Shown: positions 12,601-23,304, counted from the stretch's first letter. The stretch is DNA of 64,000 bases from Campanula takesimana (GCA_026119855.1 JAOWBW010000764.1:62001-126000); one strand, 5' to 3'. Notes: a model not told the origin generated them from the letters alone. Made by a program: numbers and translations.

Positions 12601-13478
12601 ACATAGGAAATCACACGAATATTTTTACCCAAAGGCATAGCCTCGAAATTTTTTTTAGGTATATCAGGGATAGAAAAAGTAACAACTTTCCTACGGCAAT
12701 TAACGGAAGCATGAAACTTGCTCAACCAATCCATACCCAAAATAACATCAAAGTCCTGAATAGGAAGGACTACCAAGTCCGCACATAAGACACGACCACA
12801 TATAACCACATCACACGCACGAAAGACTCTATCAGTCACCAAACATTCTCCTATAGGGGTAGACACCTCTAACACATAAGGCAATGACTCAGATGCAGCA
12901 TTTAGTAAGGAAGCAAATTGCACAGAAATGTATGAATGAGATGATCCTGGATCTACTAACGCTCGTGCGCTCACACTAGATATAGAAATAATACCTCCAA
13001 TAACTGTAGGATCATCTATGGCTTGTTGTTGATTCATTGCAAACACTTTCCCTTGGACCTTAGGCTTTCCCGTAGCGTCCCTTTTCTGACCCTGAGGAGC
13101 CCCAGCTCCTACCCCAGTTGGTTGAATTCTATTCCTCGGACAATCCCTTGCAAAATGACCCATTTGACCACAATTGGTACACCTTCCCTGTTTATTCCAA
13201 CAACGGTCCTCTGAATGACCTTCCCTCTGACAATACGAACAAAGTCTCCTGTTTTGGTTCCCTTGGTTCCCGGAAGTAGTACCCGGGTTCCTTGGGTTTT
13301 GTTGCCCTCGAGACTGAGATTGTCCCCCAAAGTTACCTCGGTTATCAATCCTTGGTTGTGGCTTTCTCTGCGCTCCTTGCTTACTCGGGTTGGCTACCTC
13401 AGTCTTCCTCTTATGTTCCCCAATATCTTGCTCTATAAGATAGGCACGGTCCACCGCATCCTGGAATGTCACAATCCT
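9615..13478 (-). CDS. pol: G1: gag C-terminus and pol polyprotein
   Basis: An uninterrupted frame of about 1,285 codons, continuing the gag frame after a single TAG. In order it shows two CCHC zinc knuckles (CSYCQREGHSEDRC and CTNCGQMGHFARDC), an aspartic protease with active-site wording ALVDPGSSHSYIS (Pro in place of the usual Ser/Thr), RT (YRKLNQVTVKNKYPLP, then FIDDILVYS), RNase H (YSDASKEGLGCVL and DHKSLKYLF), an integrase zinc finger (HPGSTKMYQDL, then CLTCQQVKAEHQRP), the integrase core (MDFVTGLP, SDRDPRF, HPQTDGQSERTIQ) and a C-terminal chromodomain-like segment (VLWRNHHIEDSTWE). The products would be cytoplasmic particle enzymes plus a nuclear integrase. All catalytic carboxylates that I can place are present. 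The frame would need readthrough or repair of the upstream stop to be made from a gag start. Confidence 0.93.
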   Translation of the reverse strand, partial: RIVTFQDAVDRAYLIEQDIGEHKRKTEVANPSKQGAQRKPQPRIDNRGNFGGQSQSRGQQNPRNPGTTSGNQGNQNRRLCSYCQREGHSEDRCWNKQGRCTNCGQMGHFARDCPRNRIQPTGVGAGAPQGQKRDATGKPKVQGKVFAMNQQQAIDDPTVIGGIISISSVSARALVDPGSSHSYISVQFASLLNAASESLPYVLEVSTPIGECLVTDRVFRACDVVICGRVLCADLVVLPIQDFDVILGMDWLSKFHASVNCRRKVVTFSIPDIPKKNFEAMPLGKNIRVISYVKARKLLHHGCEGYLASVLDTRKESPSLESVRVVREFPDVFSSEYDMPPDREIEFCIDLLPGTAPISKAPYRLAPAELKELKVQLQELLDRGFIRPSVSPWGAPVLFVRKKDGSLRLCIDYRKLNQVTVKNKYPLPHIDDLFDQLQGSVVFSKLDLRSGYHQLKIRSEDILKTDFRTRYGHYEFLVMPFGLTNAPAVFMDLMNRVFHPYLDSFVVVFIDDILVYSKSREEHKQHLRTVLSILAREQLFAKFSKCEFWLEKVSFLGHVISKDGISVDPSKIEAIVDWKRPESVTEIRSFLCLAGYYRRFIEGFSRIATPMTQLTRKNVPFEWTEKCDKSFEEFKKRLTTAPILTLPNGNDNLVIYSDASKEGLGCVLMQNRKVIAYASRKLTPSEQNYPTHDMELAAIVFALHKWKHYLYGAKFEFFTDHKSLKYLFSQKELNNRQRRWMELLKDYDCTISYHPGKANVVADAISRKSYVASMMVREWKMLEDVRDWSPRESRHGSIFANIRVSPTLIQRIKEAQKEDPELVKIMGKLKEKNFEDFSLSSSGVLTFRDRLCVPDVGGIKRQVLDEGHKSRYTIHPGSTKMYQDLKQHFWWNNMKREIAEYVSKCLTCQQVKAEHQRPAGLLQPLEIPEWKWEHVTMDFVTGLPRTRRKYDSVWVIVDRLTKSAHFLPIEIRYSMEKLATLYIDEIVRLHGVSVSIVSDRDPRFTSRFWKAFQEALGSDLRFSTAFHPQTDGQSERTIQILEDMLRACSIDFSDSWDRHLPLVEFSYNNSYQASIEMAPYEALYGRKCRSPICWNEVGEAKIVCIDLLQGSVEKVRVIRDRLKTAQSRHKSYADNRRRDLSFQTGDLVFLKVSSKVGIRRFGKKGKLAPRFIGQFEILGKVGLLAYRLALPPSLDRLHNVFHVSMLRKYVHDPSHVLPRVPEDIEPDMTYEERPVRILDAKVQELRNKSILLVRVLWRNHHIEDSTWELRDEIERKYPWLFNSGKSR

Positions 13479-14090
13479 CTAGGCTATAAGCTGAGTACGG
13501 ATGGAAGTCTTTAATCCCCGAATGAATCTCATAGCTTTTTGCTCCTCGGTCCTCACCAAATAGTCAAAATACCGGGCTAATTCTGTGAACTTAGCTGAGT
13601 ATTGTGCTATAGACAACAAACCTTGCTCCAGGTTGAGCAGCTCGATCTCCTTTTGGTTTTGATCAACAACCGGAATGAAATGCTCTTTGAACTTCCGCAC
13701 AAACAATTCCCATGCATAAACCGTGTGAGTATCATCCCAATTAGCTTTAACACCCTTCCACCAATGCTCGGCGGCTCCCACAAGTTTGTAAGCCGCGAAC
13801 CGGACCTTGTCCTCATCCGTGCAACCAAATACCTCATAAATCTTCTCCATCGACTCAATCCACAACTCAGCTTTCCGAACATCGGGTTCCCCATTGAATT
13901 CAACCGGTTTCAGTTTGAGAAATTGCTCCAATCCATAACAGGGTGGTGCTTGTTCTACCCTCGGACCTTGATCATGTATGGCCTTCATGGCCGCCTCGAA
14001 CATGCCTTGAAACATAGCACGTGCTTCTTCCCTTGTGTCATTCTGATTCTGTGCCCCACTAGAGCCTTCGCTTGCTCTTCTTCTAGCCAT
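13479..14090 (-). CDS. gag: G1: gag N-terminal part, ends at premature TAG
   Basis: The gag starts at MARRRASEGSSG, chosen because G2 uses the equivalent start; the frame is open three codons further upstream. It holds the retrotransposon gag domain with AELWIESMEKIYEVFGC, AAEHWWKGVKANWDD and ELFVRKFKEHFIPV. At 13479-13481 the frame meets TAG, where G2 has a Gln codon, and the same frame continues into the zinc knuckles and pol. The stop is a single C-to-T type change, so G1 is one lesion short of a complete gag-pol frame. Gag would form the cytoplasmic particle. Confidence 0.9.
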   Translation of the reverse strand: MARRRASEGSSGAQNQNDTREEARAMFQGMFEAAMKAIHDQGPRVEQAPPCYGLEQFLKLKPVEFNGEPDVRKAELWIESMEKIYEVFGCTDEDKVRFAAYKLVGAAEHWWKGVKANWDDTHTVYAWELFVRKFKEHFIPVVDQNQKEIELLNLEQGLLSIAQYSAKFTELARYFDYLVRTEEQKAMRFIRGLKTSIRTQLIA

Positions 14091-14196
14091 TTCAAACAAT
14101 TACCTGCATAAGACATCAACCGTTACTCACTCCGAACACAACTACCCACCTAGGTCATACTAGTCCACCTAGACTTATACTTAGAGCCAAACCATA

Positions 14197-14208
14197 GCTC
14201 TGATACCA
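14197..14208 (-). other. G1: primer binding site (initiator Met tRNA)
   Basis: TGGTATCAGAGC on the minus strand, two bases inside the 5' LTR end at 14211. A perfect match to the common plant initiator-Met primer site. Confidence 0.9.
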
Positions 14209-14210
14209 AC

Positions 14211-16450
14211 TGTCGCGACCCCGAACCCCGCGGGCCCGAGATTGCGAGCTGGACGTCGACTTAAAACCAAAATTGTGAAATACCGAAGTTAAAAATTCCA
14301 TTTGATACCAAAAGGTGATGATCCAAAGTTTTACAAATCCAAGTTTAATGATTACCAAATACAACTATCATAAACTTCCACAAGTTTATGCCCAACAGAA
14401 TATAAATGTACAATTCTTAATGACGTCATTGTTTGGTACAACTATCCCAAAAAGGTTACACATTTATATAATGTAAACCAACCTATAACAACTTTCCCAA
14501 AAGAATGTATCCACACTCGACGTCCTCTTTCTCGTGATCAGTGAGACTAATCCTTAGCACCTGGGGGGGGGGGGGTTAAGGAAAAACAAAGATAAAAGAA
14601 AGGGGGTGAGATAAATCTCAATAAGTTACTAATGCAACTACATGACATGCTATGATGCAATATACAATAATAAGTCATAGCTAGCACATAGCATTTATCA
14701 CATAACAGATAGCAGCGGAAATAAACACATAACAAAGGATATAGCCAAGGTTTTCCCAAACTGATATAACCAAATAAAGGTCGCTGCGCAGCTTCAATAA
14801 TCAACAAATCATCATCTTCATAATAGCATGAAAGCTGAAGAGAAATCCCCGGTACCGGAACCAATAACAAAGTAACGTGCCACAAAGGGCGGGAGCCATG
14901 GCACAAAGTCATGCTCCAAAACATCTCAACCAAGGCCGATCTGGAAGAGGAAAATAAGGGCAAAACAATGGTCGACACCATGATGGACTTGGCCGGTGCC
15001 ATCACAATATCTCGCATCGCCCGACACAACCACAAATGCCAGCTGGACTTTCAAATAAATGCTAAGTAATAAATACTAGCTTAATTAAACAACTTAGGTT
15101 TCCAAAGTACGGAACCATACCAAGAAGTCACCAAGAAAGTGAAATGAACCAACAACACACAATTAAAGTGTTCCAACAATCTTAACAATGATAACACAAT
15201 TCCCATATCACATTTGACCACAAAGGATTCAGTTAATTCGAGCACTCAACCAAATTCACTCACTCATCTAGAAGAGCTTAAGGAGAGCTTTAAAATGATA
15301 ATTTATACGCCTAAAAAGGAGTCCGGATGAACAAGATATGGCCCTCGAAAGATTGGACAAAAAGGGAAATAAATTTCTCAACAGGGGAGAGGGTGCGCGC
15401 GCCTCCTATGGGAGGGTGCGCGCGCCTCCTTAGATCAGAAGGAGAAAGCACTCAAAGGTAAGTGAGGATGCACGCGCCTCAAAGAAAGGGATGCGCGCGC
15501 CTCCCTTCTACAGATGGAAAATCAAGGTTGGAGGAGAGGAGGGTGCGCGCGCCTCCTATGGACAGAAGGTCTTGTTTCAAGAAGGGCCTAAGGGTGCACG
15601 CGCCTCCTATGGGAGGGTGCGCGCGCCTCCTTGCCCGGAAAGGCAAATTCCGGCCAAAATCTGGGTTTCTTCCATTTTCAATCCAAAACTCAAAACAAAC
15701 CCAAATCTTCACCATTTCACAAATACTTGGAACCAAGACTTGCAATATACACAACTATGAACCAAAAACACTTATAGACTTGCAATGGGGATAAATAACA
15801 ACATCTAGAAACCCAACACAAGATTCAAATACCAAATTCCACAAAAATGAATAAAAATGTAAATCATCTCAAAATCAACCAAAGAAGCAATAAATGGAAA
15901 TCATAGTATCATCTAAGCATAGGATGAACATTTTAGCATAAATGGGGGGGGGGGGAAAGTAACTTACTTGAATTTCTCAAAGTTGATGGATTTCAAATAT
16001 TTTTGGCTTCCAACGATCCTATCGACGATCTAAACATGTTTCAAGTTTTAAGAAATGAGAGATAACAAGAGGAAGACGAAGAAAATGAAGAGAGAAGTGA
16101 GAGAGAAAAAACTTACCACAAACAAGGAGGGAGAGAGGGAGTTGCTGGGAATGATGAGGGAGAAGAGAAAGAGTGAGGGAGAAGAGAAGGAGTAGGGAAT
16201 TATTTCAAAATGTTACAATTAGACCCCTTCCCCATCACTAACACAAATACTCCCCACTAACAAATAAGACTCAACACTTCTACACTAGCACAAATGACCC
16301 AAATAAAATGCTAGGCATAAATTATTATAACACATAAAATGCACACATAAATATTTAAATAAATAATAATTTAAAGAAATAAATAAGCAAATAAATAAAT
16401 AATAATTATTTATTACCAATAAAATAGAGCCTAGATTTCGGGTCGTGACA
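14211..16450 (-). mobile_element. G1: 5' LTR
   Basis: 2,240-bp LTR from TGTCACGACCC (16450) to GGTCGCGACA (14211) on the minus strand, nearly identical to 7326-9580. ORFs inside it (14547-15035, 15462-15794 and others) also occur in the other LTR and lack family features, so they are not called. Confidence 0.95.
15389..15632. repeat. GGTGCGCGCGCCTCC repeat cluster (G1 5' LTR)
   Basis: The counterpart of 8496-8762 with one 23-base unit fewer and some units mutated (GCACGCGCC). It sits at the same distance, about 818 bases, from the sense start. Confidence 0.9.
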
Positions 16451-17781
16451 ATCCCCCAATTTTATTAGAACCTTTCCAAGGTACCCTTAGGATTCTTTGT
16501 GACCCGCACAGGTGTAAAACAACTTTTAATACAAGGCAAACCAGTCAGAGGACAACAGTAATCAAATCAGTAGACCAGAACCCAAGTTGCCGATCAACTT
16601 ACTACTCAGTTCACAAAACAAGTTGCCGACGACATAACAATCAGCAAGGACAGTCTGGACTTTACTGGTAGTCAGGTTTCATCGTTCTACCTTAAAGTCA
16701 ACTTTACCGATTGTCTTTGTCCTTTTTGTACTGTCTTATCTGAAAGTAGTTTATCTACTCTGTCATGATTACTGCGCCATCTGACACATAGCCATTTTTA
16801 GCTCTAGTCTGTCTCTACTTGCTTTTTACAGGTAATCGGTTGAGACAAAGGGGTTTTTACCGATGAGATTTTTCTAAACATGCGTGTACTTCAAATCCCC
16901 GCCATTAATGCAAAAGATACCGCATTTAATGCTCCTCAACTACCCGGTTGGAAATTCAAATTGCAAGCCTTCTTCTACAGGACTCAAGTCATTAACTCCT
17001 TTTATAAATAGAGGACTTAGAGCATTGAAGAAGGTTGGTGAAAATAGTGCATTGAAGAGAGTTGATTGTTTAGAGCATTCATTGAAGCTCAAACATTCAG
17101 TGTCGCAGAAATCATTAGACATTTATTAGGACATACACTTGTGCACAACCTCATCAACATTGTCAGTATTCCTGAACTAGAATATTTTAAGGAATACGTT
17201 GCTTGAGTTAATCACACACCCACCTGAGTCAGATAAGTTCTTCTGTACTTGCCGCTCAAAAACACTTGGTCTGTTTTTTTTATCACGATCCATTAGTGAT
17301 CTCTAGATTTTAGTCTTTGTATCCGGAAAAGCCGCACTTATAATAGACTAGGGATATCTAATAGTGCTCTTAACCCAAATCCAAGTTATGACCAAACTTG
17401 GTAGAGGACGTAGCAGTATTTACACTGTGAACCTCTCCAAATCATTGTGTCCCCTGTTACTTACTTTGTCCTTGCCGTTTGGAACTCTATCACCGGCATA
17501 TCGTACTTGTTCTTACTGATTCATTGTATTTCCTTTGATCAATCTCTTGAAACTACATTGAACTTTTAGAAACTACTTTGTGTTTTTTAAACCAAGCTCT
17601 CAAAACCTTTTCATACTGATTTTGTGTGAGCAAAACTAAGTCATATCTTCTCCGCTGCGCTTACTGATAATAGTTTGCAAACTGATAAGTGACTTTGCAT
17701 TTATAAAGTGTTTCTTTAAAAAAAATTTAATTAGGCAATTCACCCCCCTATACGCTATTTTCCTACCAATTGGGCCTAACA
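16451..17781 (+). mobile_element. A: 5' LTR, second part
   Basis: Begins with the ATCCC duplication of G1 and continues the A LTR to GGGCCTAACA at 17781. Together with 7258-7325 it gives about 1.39 kb, close to the 1,371 bp of B's LTR, which it matches throughout. It contains repeated TTGCCGA/TACCGAT words (for example 16587, 16623, 16707) and the promoter region below. ORFs at 16884-17129 recur in the other LTRs and are not genes. Confidence 0.9.
16922..17010 (+). promoter_or_regulatory. A LTR: GCATTTAATGC element and TATA box
   Basis: GCATTTAATGC (16922-16932) lies 71 bases upstream of TATAAATA (17003-17010), which is followed by GAGGACTTAGAGCATTGAAG, a likely transcription start region. 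B's LTR and A's 3' LTR keep the layout with one mismatch in the first element. Confidence 0.6.
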
Positions 17782-17783
17782 AT

Positions 17784-17795
17784 TGGTATCAGAGC
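17784..17795 (+). other. A: primer binding site (initiator Met tRNA)
   Basis: TGGTATCAGAGC two bases after the end of the 5' LTR. Confidence 0.9.
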
Positions 17796-17845
17796 TTGGA
17801 ATTTTGAAAGAAATTTCTAAGCTTTGCAGCTTGTTTGCCGACACC

Positions 17846-20178
17846 ATGGCAGGAAAATCATGCAGTCATTCAACATCACTACCATCTCGTTGTTGAATGT
17901 CAACGAGTTTGGTGTCTGGAAATCTCGTATGATAAAGTATATGAACTCAATCGATAATCGGTTGATGAAGGTCATAGAAGTTGGTCCAATCATTCCCTTA
18001 AAAGTCTCAACCACCTATAGACCTATTCCCTCCACTCCGCTGACACAACATGCTGATCGTGACACTGAACAAGAAACCCATGTTCAGATTGAGGAAACTC
18101 TGGTTGAAAAACCCAGAGAGGAATGGACTGAGGATGACAAACTTTTAGCTGCCCTAGATGGAAAAGCATGCCACATTATCTCTTGTGGTTTGGATGATAA
18201 GAAATATTAACTCATTGACTTGTGATCCATGGCTCAAGAATGCTGGAACAAGATCCTTGCATACTTTGAAGGTGATGAGCAGGTGAAGGACAACAGACTC
18301 TACGATTGCATTGCTGAGTTTGAATCCTTCAAGAAACAAGATGGTGAATCACTAAGGAGTGCCTACGACAGATTCTGCGAGGGAAGTAATTTATGTGCTT
18401 CATTAGGAAAGGTTTATACTATGAAAGACCTAAATATTCATTTTCTAAGTTCTTTGGGAAATGAGTATCATACCAAGGTCACTGCTGTTAGAGAAGTAAG
18501 AGACTTAAACAAGACTTCTATTCAGAATCGAGTGTCTAGTCTATTTCTGTATAAGAGAGAACTGCAAAAACATAACATTCTCGATAAAAATTTCAAAAAC
18601 TTGTCTCTATCAGCTCAGTCACAGATATCCTTCCTTTCAAACAAATTCCCTCCCATAGATCCCCATCAAACACCCTGCAGTTCAATTACCCCTGAAACAA
18701 CCTCAGAAAAACCTATGGAAGAAGACGAATTTGCCGCCTTCGCTAGGAACTACAAAAGGTTTAAAGACTTCAAAAGAATGCAGAAGGGAAACTACCAGCA
18801 ACAAAAACCATTCACACCATCATTTTAAAAACCATCAAGCTACAACAAACCTTCTACAAGTGCTACCGATGGAAAGAACAACAAAGGTGATCTTGTCTGC
18901 TTCAACTGCAGAAAACCTGGTCACTTTGCTTCCAAATGTCCTCAACCAAAATATGAGTATGTGAGGAAGTCATTTAGCAAGAGACATCCTAAGTCTCGAA
19001 GCTTTGTTGCCGATGAAAGCACAGAAAAGGCCTTACCGGTTTGGTGTGAAACTGACTCAGACGAAGATGCCGATGAAGATGAAGATGCCGATGTAAGTTT
19101 TGTTGCCCTAGACTTAGAAGATGCTGATTTATCATCATTACCGACTCCAGTCTACCGAGATCCATCTCCTCTAAGAACTGCAGTCAGAGAAGAAGCTGCT
19201 GGAAGACCTTAACCACACTTCAAAGAAATTAGTGTCAAAGCAGAAAACCCAAATGGATACAAATTTCATCAAGTGGGAACCTCACTCTATGGGAAGTGTA
19301 ACTCTTCTCACTTCACTGCCACCAAACCTAAATCCTTACCGATGACCAGAAAATTCTCATTCACTGAACATCCAAGCATTGCCAAAAGCCTATCTAAACC
19401 CATCTCTTCCGTACCTGACTTCTCTCCTAAAACCATTTCTTCTAACCCTAAAACTTTAGCCGAGCCTTTTCTTGAAATATCTAAATCTGAAATGGTAGAG
19501 ACAATGGATGAACTTTTTATTGATCATGAGAAGTTGAGTAGCGTTCATAAAGCGATGGCTGCCGATTTCAATAGAATTTCTGCAGAAAATGACTTGCTTG
19601 TGTCTGAACTTAAATTTCTTAAAGGACATGAGTTTGAGTTTGTTTCTCTAAAGAAAGAAAACATGGATCTTAAATGCCAAGTAGCAGTATTGATAGCCCA
19701 GATCGAAGATCTTGTGTTAAGAAATAATCATCTTTCAAGTATCATTGATTCTTACACAGAATCTAGAGCTGCTGTTGAAACAATCCTATCGACCCAAATG
19801 TAATATAAGGACTAATCTGGGTTAGGTTTTAATTACAGCAGCACTAGCTCTACTGAAACTAGTGCGATCGAGAAAAAAGATGAGAAAGTTAAGTGTAGTT
19901 CTGTTAACTCAGTGCATGTGGATGCCAAGCCAGTATACAGTGCTGTGGCTATGAAGTATCCTAAGAACCAGAACAAAATGAAAGATAAGCACAAACAAAG
20001 TCAAGTTAAGGTTGCGGATACTGAGTCTGCTGATAACAATATTCTTGGTGAATACATCAGTAGAGCAAGTGCTGTCGGTCTAACCACTTCTGCTGCCGAT
20101 GGACAAGTACCTAAAAAGGTAACTGCCAAAGGTAAACAGAAAGGAAAGAAAGGCAACACTAGCACCTTCAAACTTACC
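17846..20178 (+). pseudogene. gag: A: Sirevirus gag, frameshifted and 3'-truncated
   Basis: Homologous along its length to the B gag at 53307-55808. A start ATG at 17846 matches B's, but one base is lost within the first codons, shifting the frame. Recognisable parts are the UBN2-type gag region (NVNEFGVWKSRMIKYMNS; FEGDEQVKDNRLYDCIAEFE), one CCHC knuckle (CFNCRKPGHFASKC), the acidic DEDADEDEDADV tract and a coiled coil around 19480-19760. In-frame stops lie near 18208, 18221, 18826, 19210, 19801 and 19815. At about 20178 the sequence jumps directly from late gag to the integrase, so the second knuckle, protease and pre-integrase segment (present in B at about 55590-56477) are deleted. Confidence 0.9.
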
Positions 20179-22905
20179 AAATGCTACATATGGATCTATT
20201 TGGCCCCACAACTACAGCAAGTATTGGGGGAAGTAGATACACCTTGGTTGTAGTAGATGATTTCTCTAGATATACTTGGGTGGAAACTTTTAGTCACAAA
20301 GATGACACCTATTCCGTTGCTACCAAGTTATTCAGACAACTACAGACCCAAAAAGTGATATCATCAGTATGAGATCAGACAACGGCACTGAATTCAAGAA
20401 CAACGGTATTGCTCAGTACTGTGATGATCATGGCATAGACCACAACTTCTCAGCTGCCGGTACACCATATTAAAATGGTGTCGTTGAAAGAAAGAACAGA
20501 ACTCTTATAGAAGCTGGTAAAACCATGATCGCTGAAGCCAGGCTGCCAAAATACTTTTGGGCTGAAGCCATCAATACCGCCTGCTTCACTCAGAACAGAT
20601 CTCTTATCAACAAATTCCATAACAAGACTCCTTATGAACTCTGGAGAGGCAGAATTCCCAACATTGGCTTCTTCAAAATATTCGGCTGCAAATGTTACGT
20701 GCTTTACAACAGTAAGGAGCACAGAGGTAAATTTGATGTGAAAGCTGATGAAGGAATCTTTGTTGGATACGCCAAACATAGTAAGGCCTTTCGAGTTTTC
20801 AATAAGAAACTTTTGAAAATTGTTGAATCTTTTCATGTAACCCTTGATGAATTTGATTTGCTAGAGTCTAACAAGGCTCTAAATAGTACTAATGGTTCTA
20901 GTGTTCATGAGACAGGTGAATCTAGTAATTCTAACCCTGTAGGTCAAGTACCAGCTGATGATCCAGTCATTTCAATAGAAGAACCAGCAGATACTCAGTA
21001 TTTCCCATCATCATCAAAACATGATCATACCGATAACTTTTATAATCCATTTGCCGATGCAAACTCTGCTGATCATCATGAAGACAGATCTAGCCCTCAA
21101 CCAATTTCTGTTATAAGGCCTAACCCTTCAAGTGTTCATCCACCTCTCACTCAAAACACTTCTTGTCTTCCACCATCCGCTGACCATGATCCTCCTCTAG
21201 AATCTTTTCAACAAGAGTCAGTAAGACTTGATGTGCTGAGAGAAGTCAAAATAGTTCATGGTCATCCATTAGAAAATATGATTGGTGATGTCTTTGGTCC
21301 CAGACTGACAAGGAACCTTGGCAAAGCATTTGATGAAAGTCTCTTCTCATCTGCTATGGTTTCCAACATAGAAACAAAGAAGACTGAAGAAGCTCTTGCT
21401 GATCCTGGTTGGGTTGAAGCCATGCAAGAGGAACTGAATCAGTTTAAAAGATGCAAAGTATGGAAACTTGTGCCAAGACCAACTTCTCAATAAGTTATTG
21501 GTATAAAATGAGTCTACAGGAACAAGTTGGATGAAGCTGGGAATATCACTAGAAACAAAGCAAGGTTAGTTGCTAAAGGCTACCGACAAGAAGAAGGGAT
21601 TGACTACGATGAGACATTTGCTCCTATTGCAAGATAGAAGCTATAAGACTTTTCTTAGCCTATGATGCCTTTAAAGAATTCAAGTTATATCAAATGGACA
21701 TGAAAAGTGATTTCCTGAATGGAGAACTCCAAGAACTTGTTTATGTTGAACAACCACCTAGTTTTGAGGACTCCAAGAAGCCTGATCATGTCTATCGATT
21801 GAAGAAATCTCTCTATGGCCTAAAGCAAGCTCCAAGGGAATGGTATGAAACCCTTTCTAAGTTCTTATTTAGTGATGGCTTAGGTTTCACATGAGGTAAA
21901 ATCGATACTACTTTATTTGTTGCCAAGCATAAAGGTCATTCATTGTTTGTTCAAATATATGTTGATGATATCATTTTTGGATCTACTAATGAATCACTTT
22001 GCAAGAGATTTGAGAAGCTAATACAGAGCAAATTCGAGATGAGCATGATGGGTGAACTAACATACTTTCTTGGACTTCAAGTCAAGCAAACCAATGAAGG
22101 AATATTCATCAGTCAAGCCAAGTACACTAAAGAACTTATCAAGAAGTTTGGCTTTGACAATGCTCACTCTCAAAGCACACCGATGGGCACTAACATTCAT
22201 TTAGATAAGGATGAGTCTGGTAAGAAGGTAGATTTGACTGTCTACCGAGGTATGATTGGCTCACTCCTCTATCTAACTGCCAGTAGACCAGATATCATGT
22301 TTGCTATTTGTGTATGTGCCAGGTTTCAAGCTGACCCTAGGGAATCCCATCTGCAGGCTGTAAAACACATTATTAAATATTTATGTGGTTCTGTTAACCT
22401 TGGATTATGGTATGCTAGAGATTCATCTTTTAATCTAATAGGTTATTCAGATGCAGACTTTGTAGCTTGTAGGGTGACCAGAAAAAGTACAAGTGGAACA
22501 TGCCAGTTTCTTGGTGATCGGTTGGTGTCTTGGTTCTATAAAAAGCAAGCATCAATTTCCACTTCCACTGCTGAAGCTGAATACATAGCTGCCGGCAGTT
22601 GCTGTTCACATATCTTTTGGATGAAGCAGCAGCTGGTTGACTATGAAATTCCATCTCAAGTTTGTCCTATTTACTGTGACAATCAATCTGCTATCTCAGT
22701 ATAAAACAATTCGGTCATGCACTCCAAAACCAAGCACATAGACATCAAGTATCACTTTCTGAAGGAACATGTAGAAAAGGGAAATGTTGTGCTGCTCAAA
22801 GTTTATACCGATTTCCAAAGAGCAGACATACTGACTAAACCCTCAGATCAGAAATGATTTGAATTCCTCAGAGGTGAACTAGGTATGATTGATTATTTTG
22901 GTTAA
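20179..22905 (+). pseudogene. pol: A: Sirevirus pol (integrase core, RT, RNase H), decayed
   Basis: Starts at MLHMDLFGPTTTASIGG in the integrase core because of the deletion upstream. It shows VVVDDFSRYTWVE, RSDNGTEFKNNG and NGVVERKNRTLIE (integrase), KLYQMDMKSDFLNGELQE and QIYVDDIIFGSTNE (RT), SASRPDIMF-type wording, and STAEAEYIAAGSCCS with YCDNQSAIS (RNase H); it ends at TAA 22903-22905. Stops are visible near 20471, 21491, 21892, 22702 and 22855, and frameshifts near 20360 and 21635. It is non-functional. Orientation and order match B and C. Confidence 0.92.
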
Positions 22906-22907
22906 AA

Positions 22908-23304
22908 CTGTGCTAACTTTGCTACTTGTGCTAGTCTGCCGATCTCATCAGTAAAGTATGAAATACATTGCCGATCAAAAGGTATTACCGACCAAAAGCA
23001 ACATGCTGATCAACAATATCTTGCCGATCAACATAACTTGCAAATTTACGTCTTGCCGATATTCAAATTTCGAAACTCATCGGTAGATCTTCCCTTAATG
23101 GATAAGGATTCTCTGACACATGATGTAAGCAAAGTCAAATCAAAGGTACAATCGGTCACACTACCTTTCTGACACGTGTGTGCACCGCCTTACCCAAATC
23201 GTGTCAAAGATTTATCCAAAATCCTTGTGATAAATCAGAAAGGTAACTTTTAATACTTTACTGATGAGATCGGCAGACTAGCACAAGTAGCAAAGTTAGC
23301 ACAG
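22908..23304. repeat. A: 52-bp perfect inverted repeat flanking a GCCGAT-rich spacer
   Basis: Arm 1 (22908-22959) starts CTGTGCTAACTTTGC and arm 2 (23253-23304) is its exact reverse complement, with a 293-base spacer. Arm 1 is native post-pol sequence, since B has a similar stretch at about 59216. Arm 2 is therefore the copy, and it stands where the first roughly 95 bases of the 3' LTR should be. The spacer is rich in TTGCCGAT words (22970, 23013, 23053) and has no ORF. Confidence 0.9.

Larger units (their letters stand above)
7326..16450 (-). mobile_element. G1: complete Ty3/gypsy chromovirus (Tekay/Del-like)
   Basis: A 9.1-kb element on the minus strand with two LTRs of about 2.25 kb, an initiator-Met primer site, gag-pol in one frame, a polypurine tract, and a perfect 5-bp duplication ATCCC. 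Domain order protease, RT, RNase H, integrase, with a chromodomain-like tail, places it in Ty3/gypsy chromoviruses; Tekay/Del is my inference from the C-terminal and RT wording. The LTRs differ at few positions, so the insertion is recent compared with its neighbours. It is nested in the 5' LTR of A. Confidence 0.95.

Noticed and set aside
14547..15035. 162-aa minus ORF (and its counterpart at 7670-8142)
   Set aside because: Lies inside the G1 LTRs, Cys/Leu/Ser-rich without any domain, and present only because both LTRs are near-identical.
16884..17129. 81-aa ORF recurring at 23708 and 52338
   Set aside because: It recurs because it lies in the LTR R/U5 region of A and B; no motif, and codons are not preserved between copies.
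17784..17795. TGGTATCAGAGC as part of a tRNA gene
   Set aside because: Only the primer-site complement is present, always next to an LTR end; no cloverleaf around it.
22908..23304. Possible MITE with 52-bp terminal inverted repeats
   Set aside because: Arm 1 is part of the element's own post-pol sequence (homologue in B at about 59216) and no target duplication flanks the unit; arm 2 is a copied segment instead.
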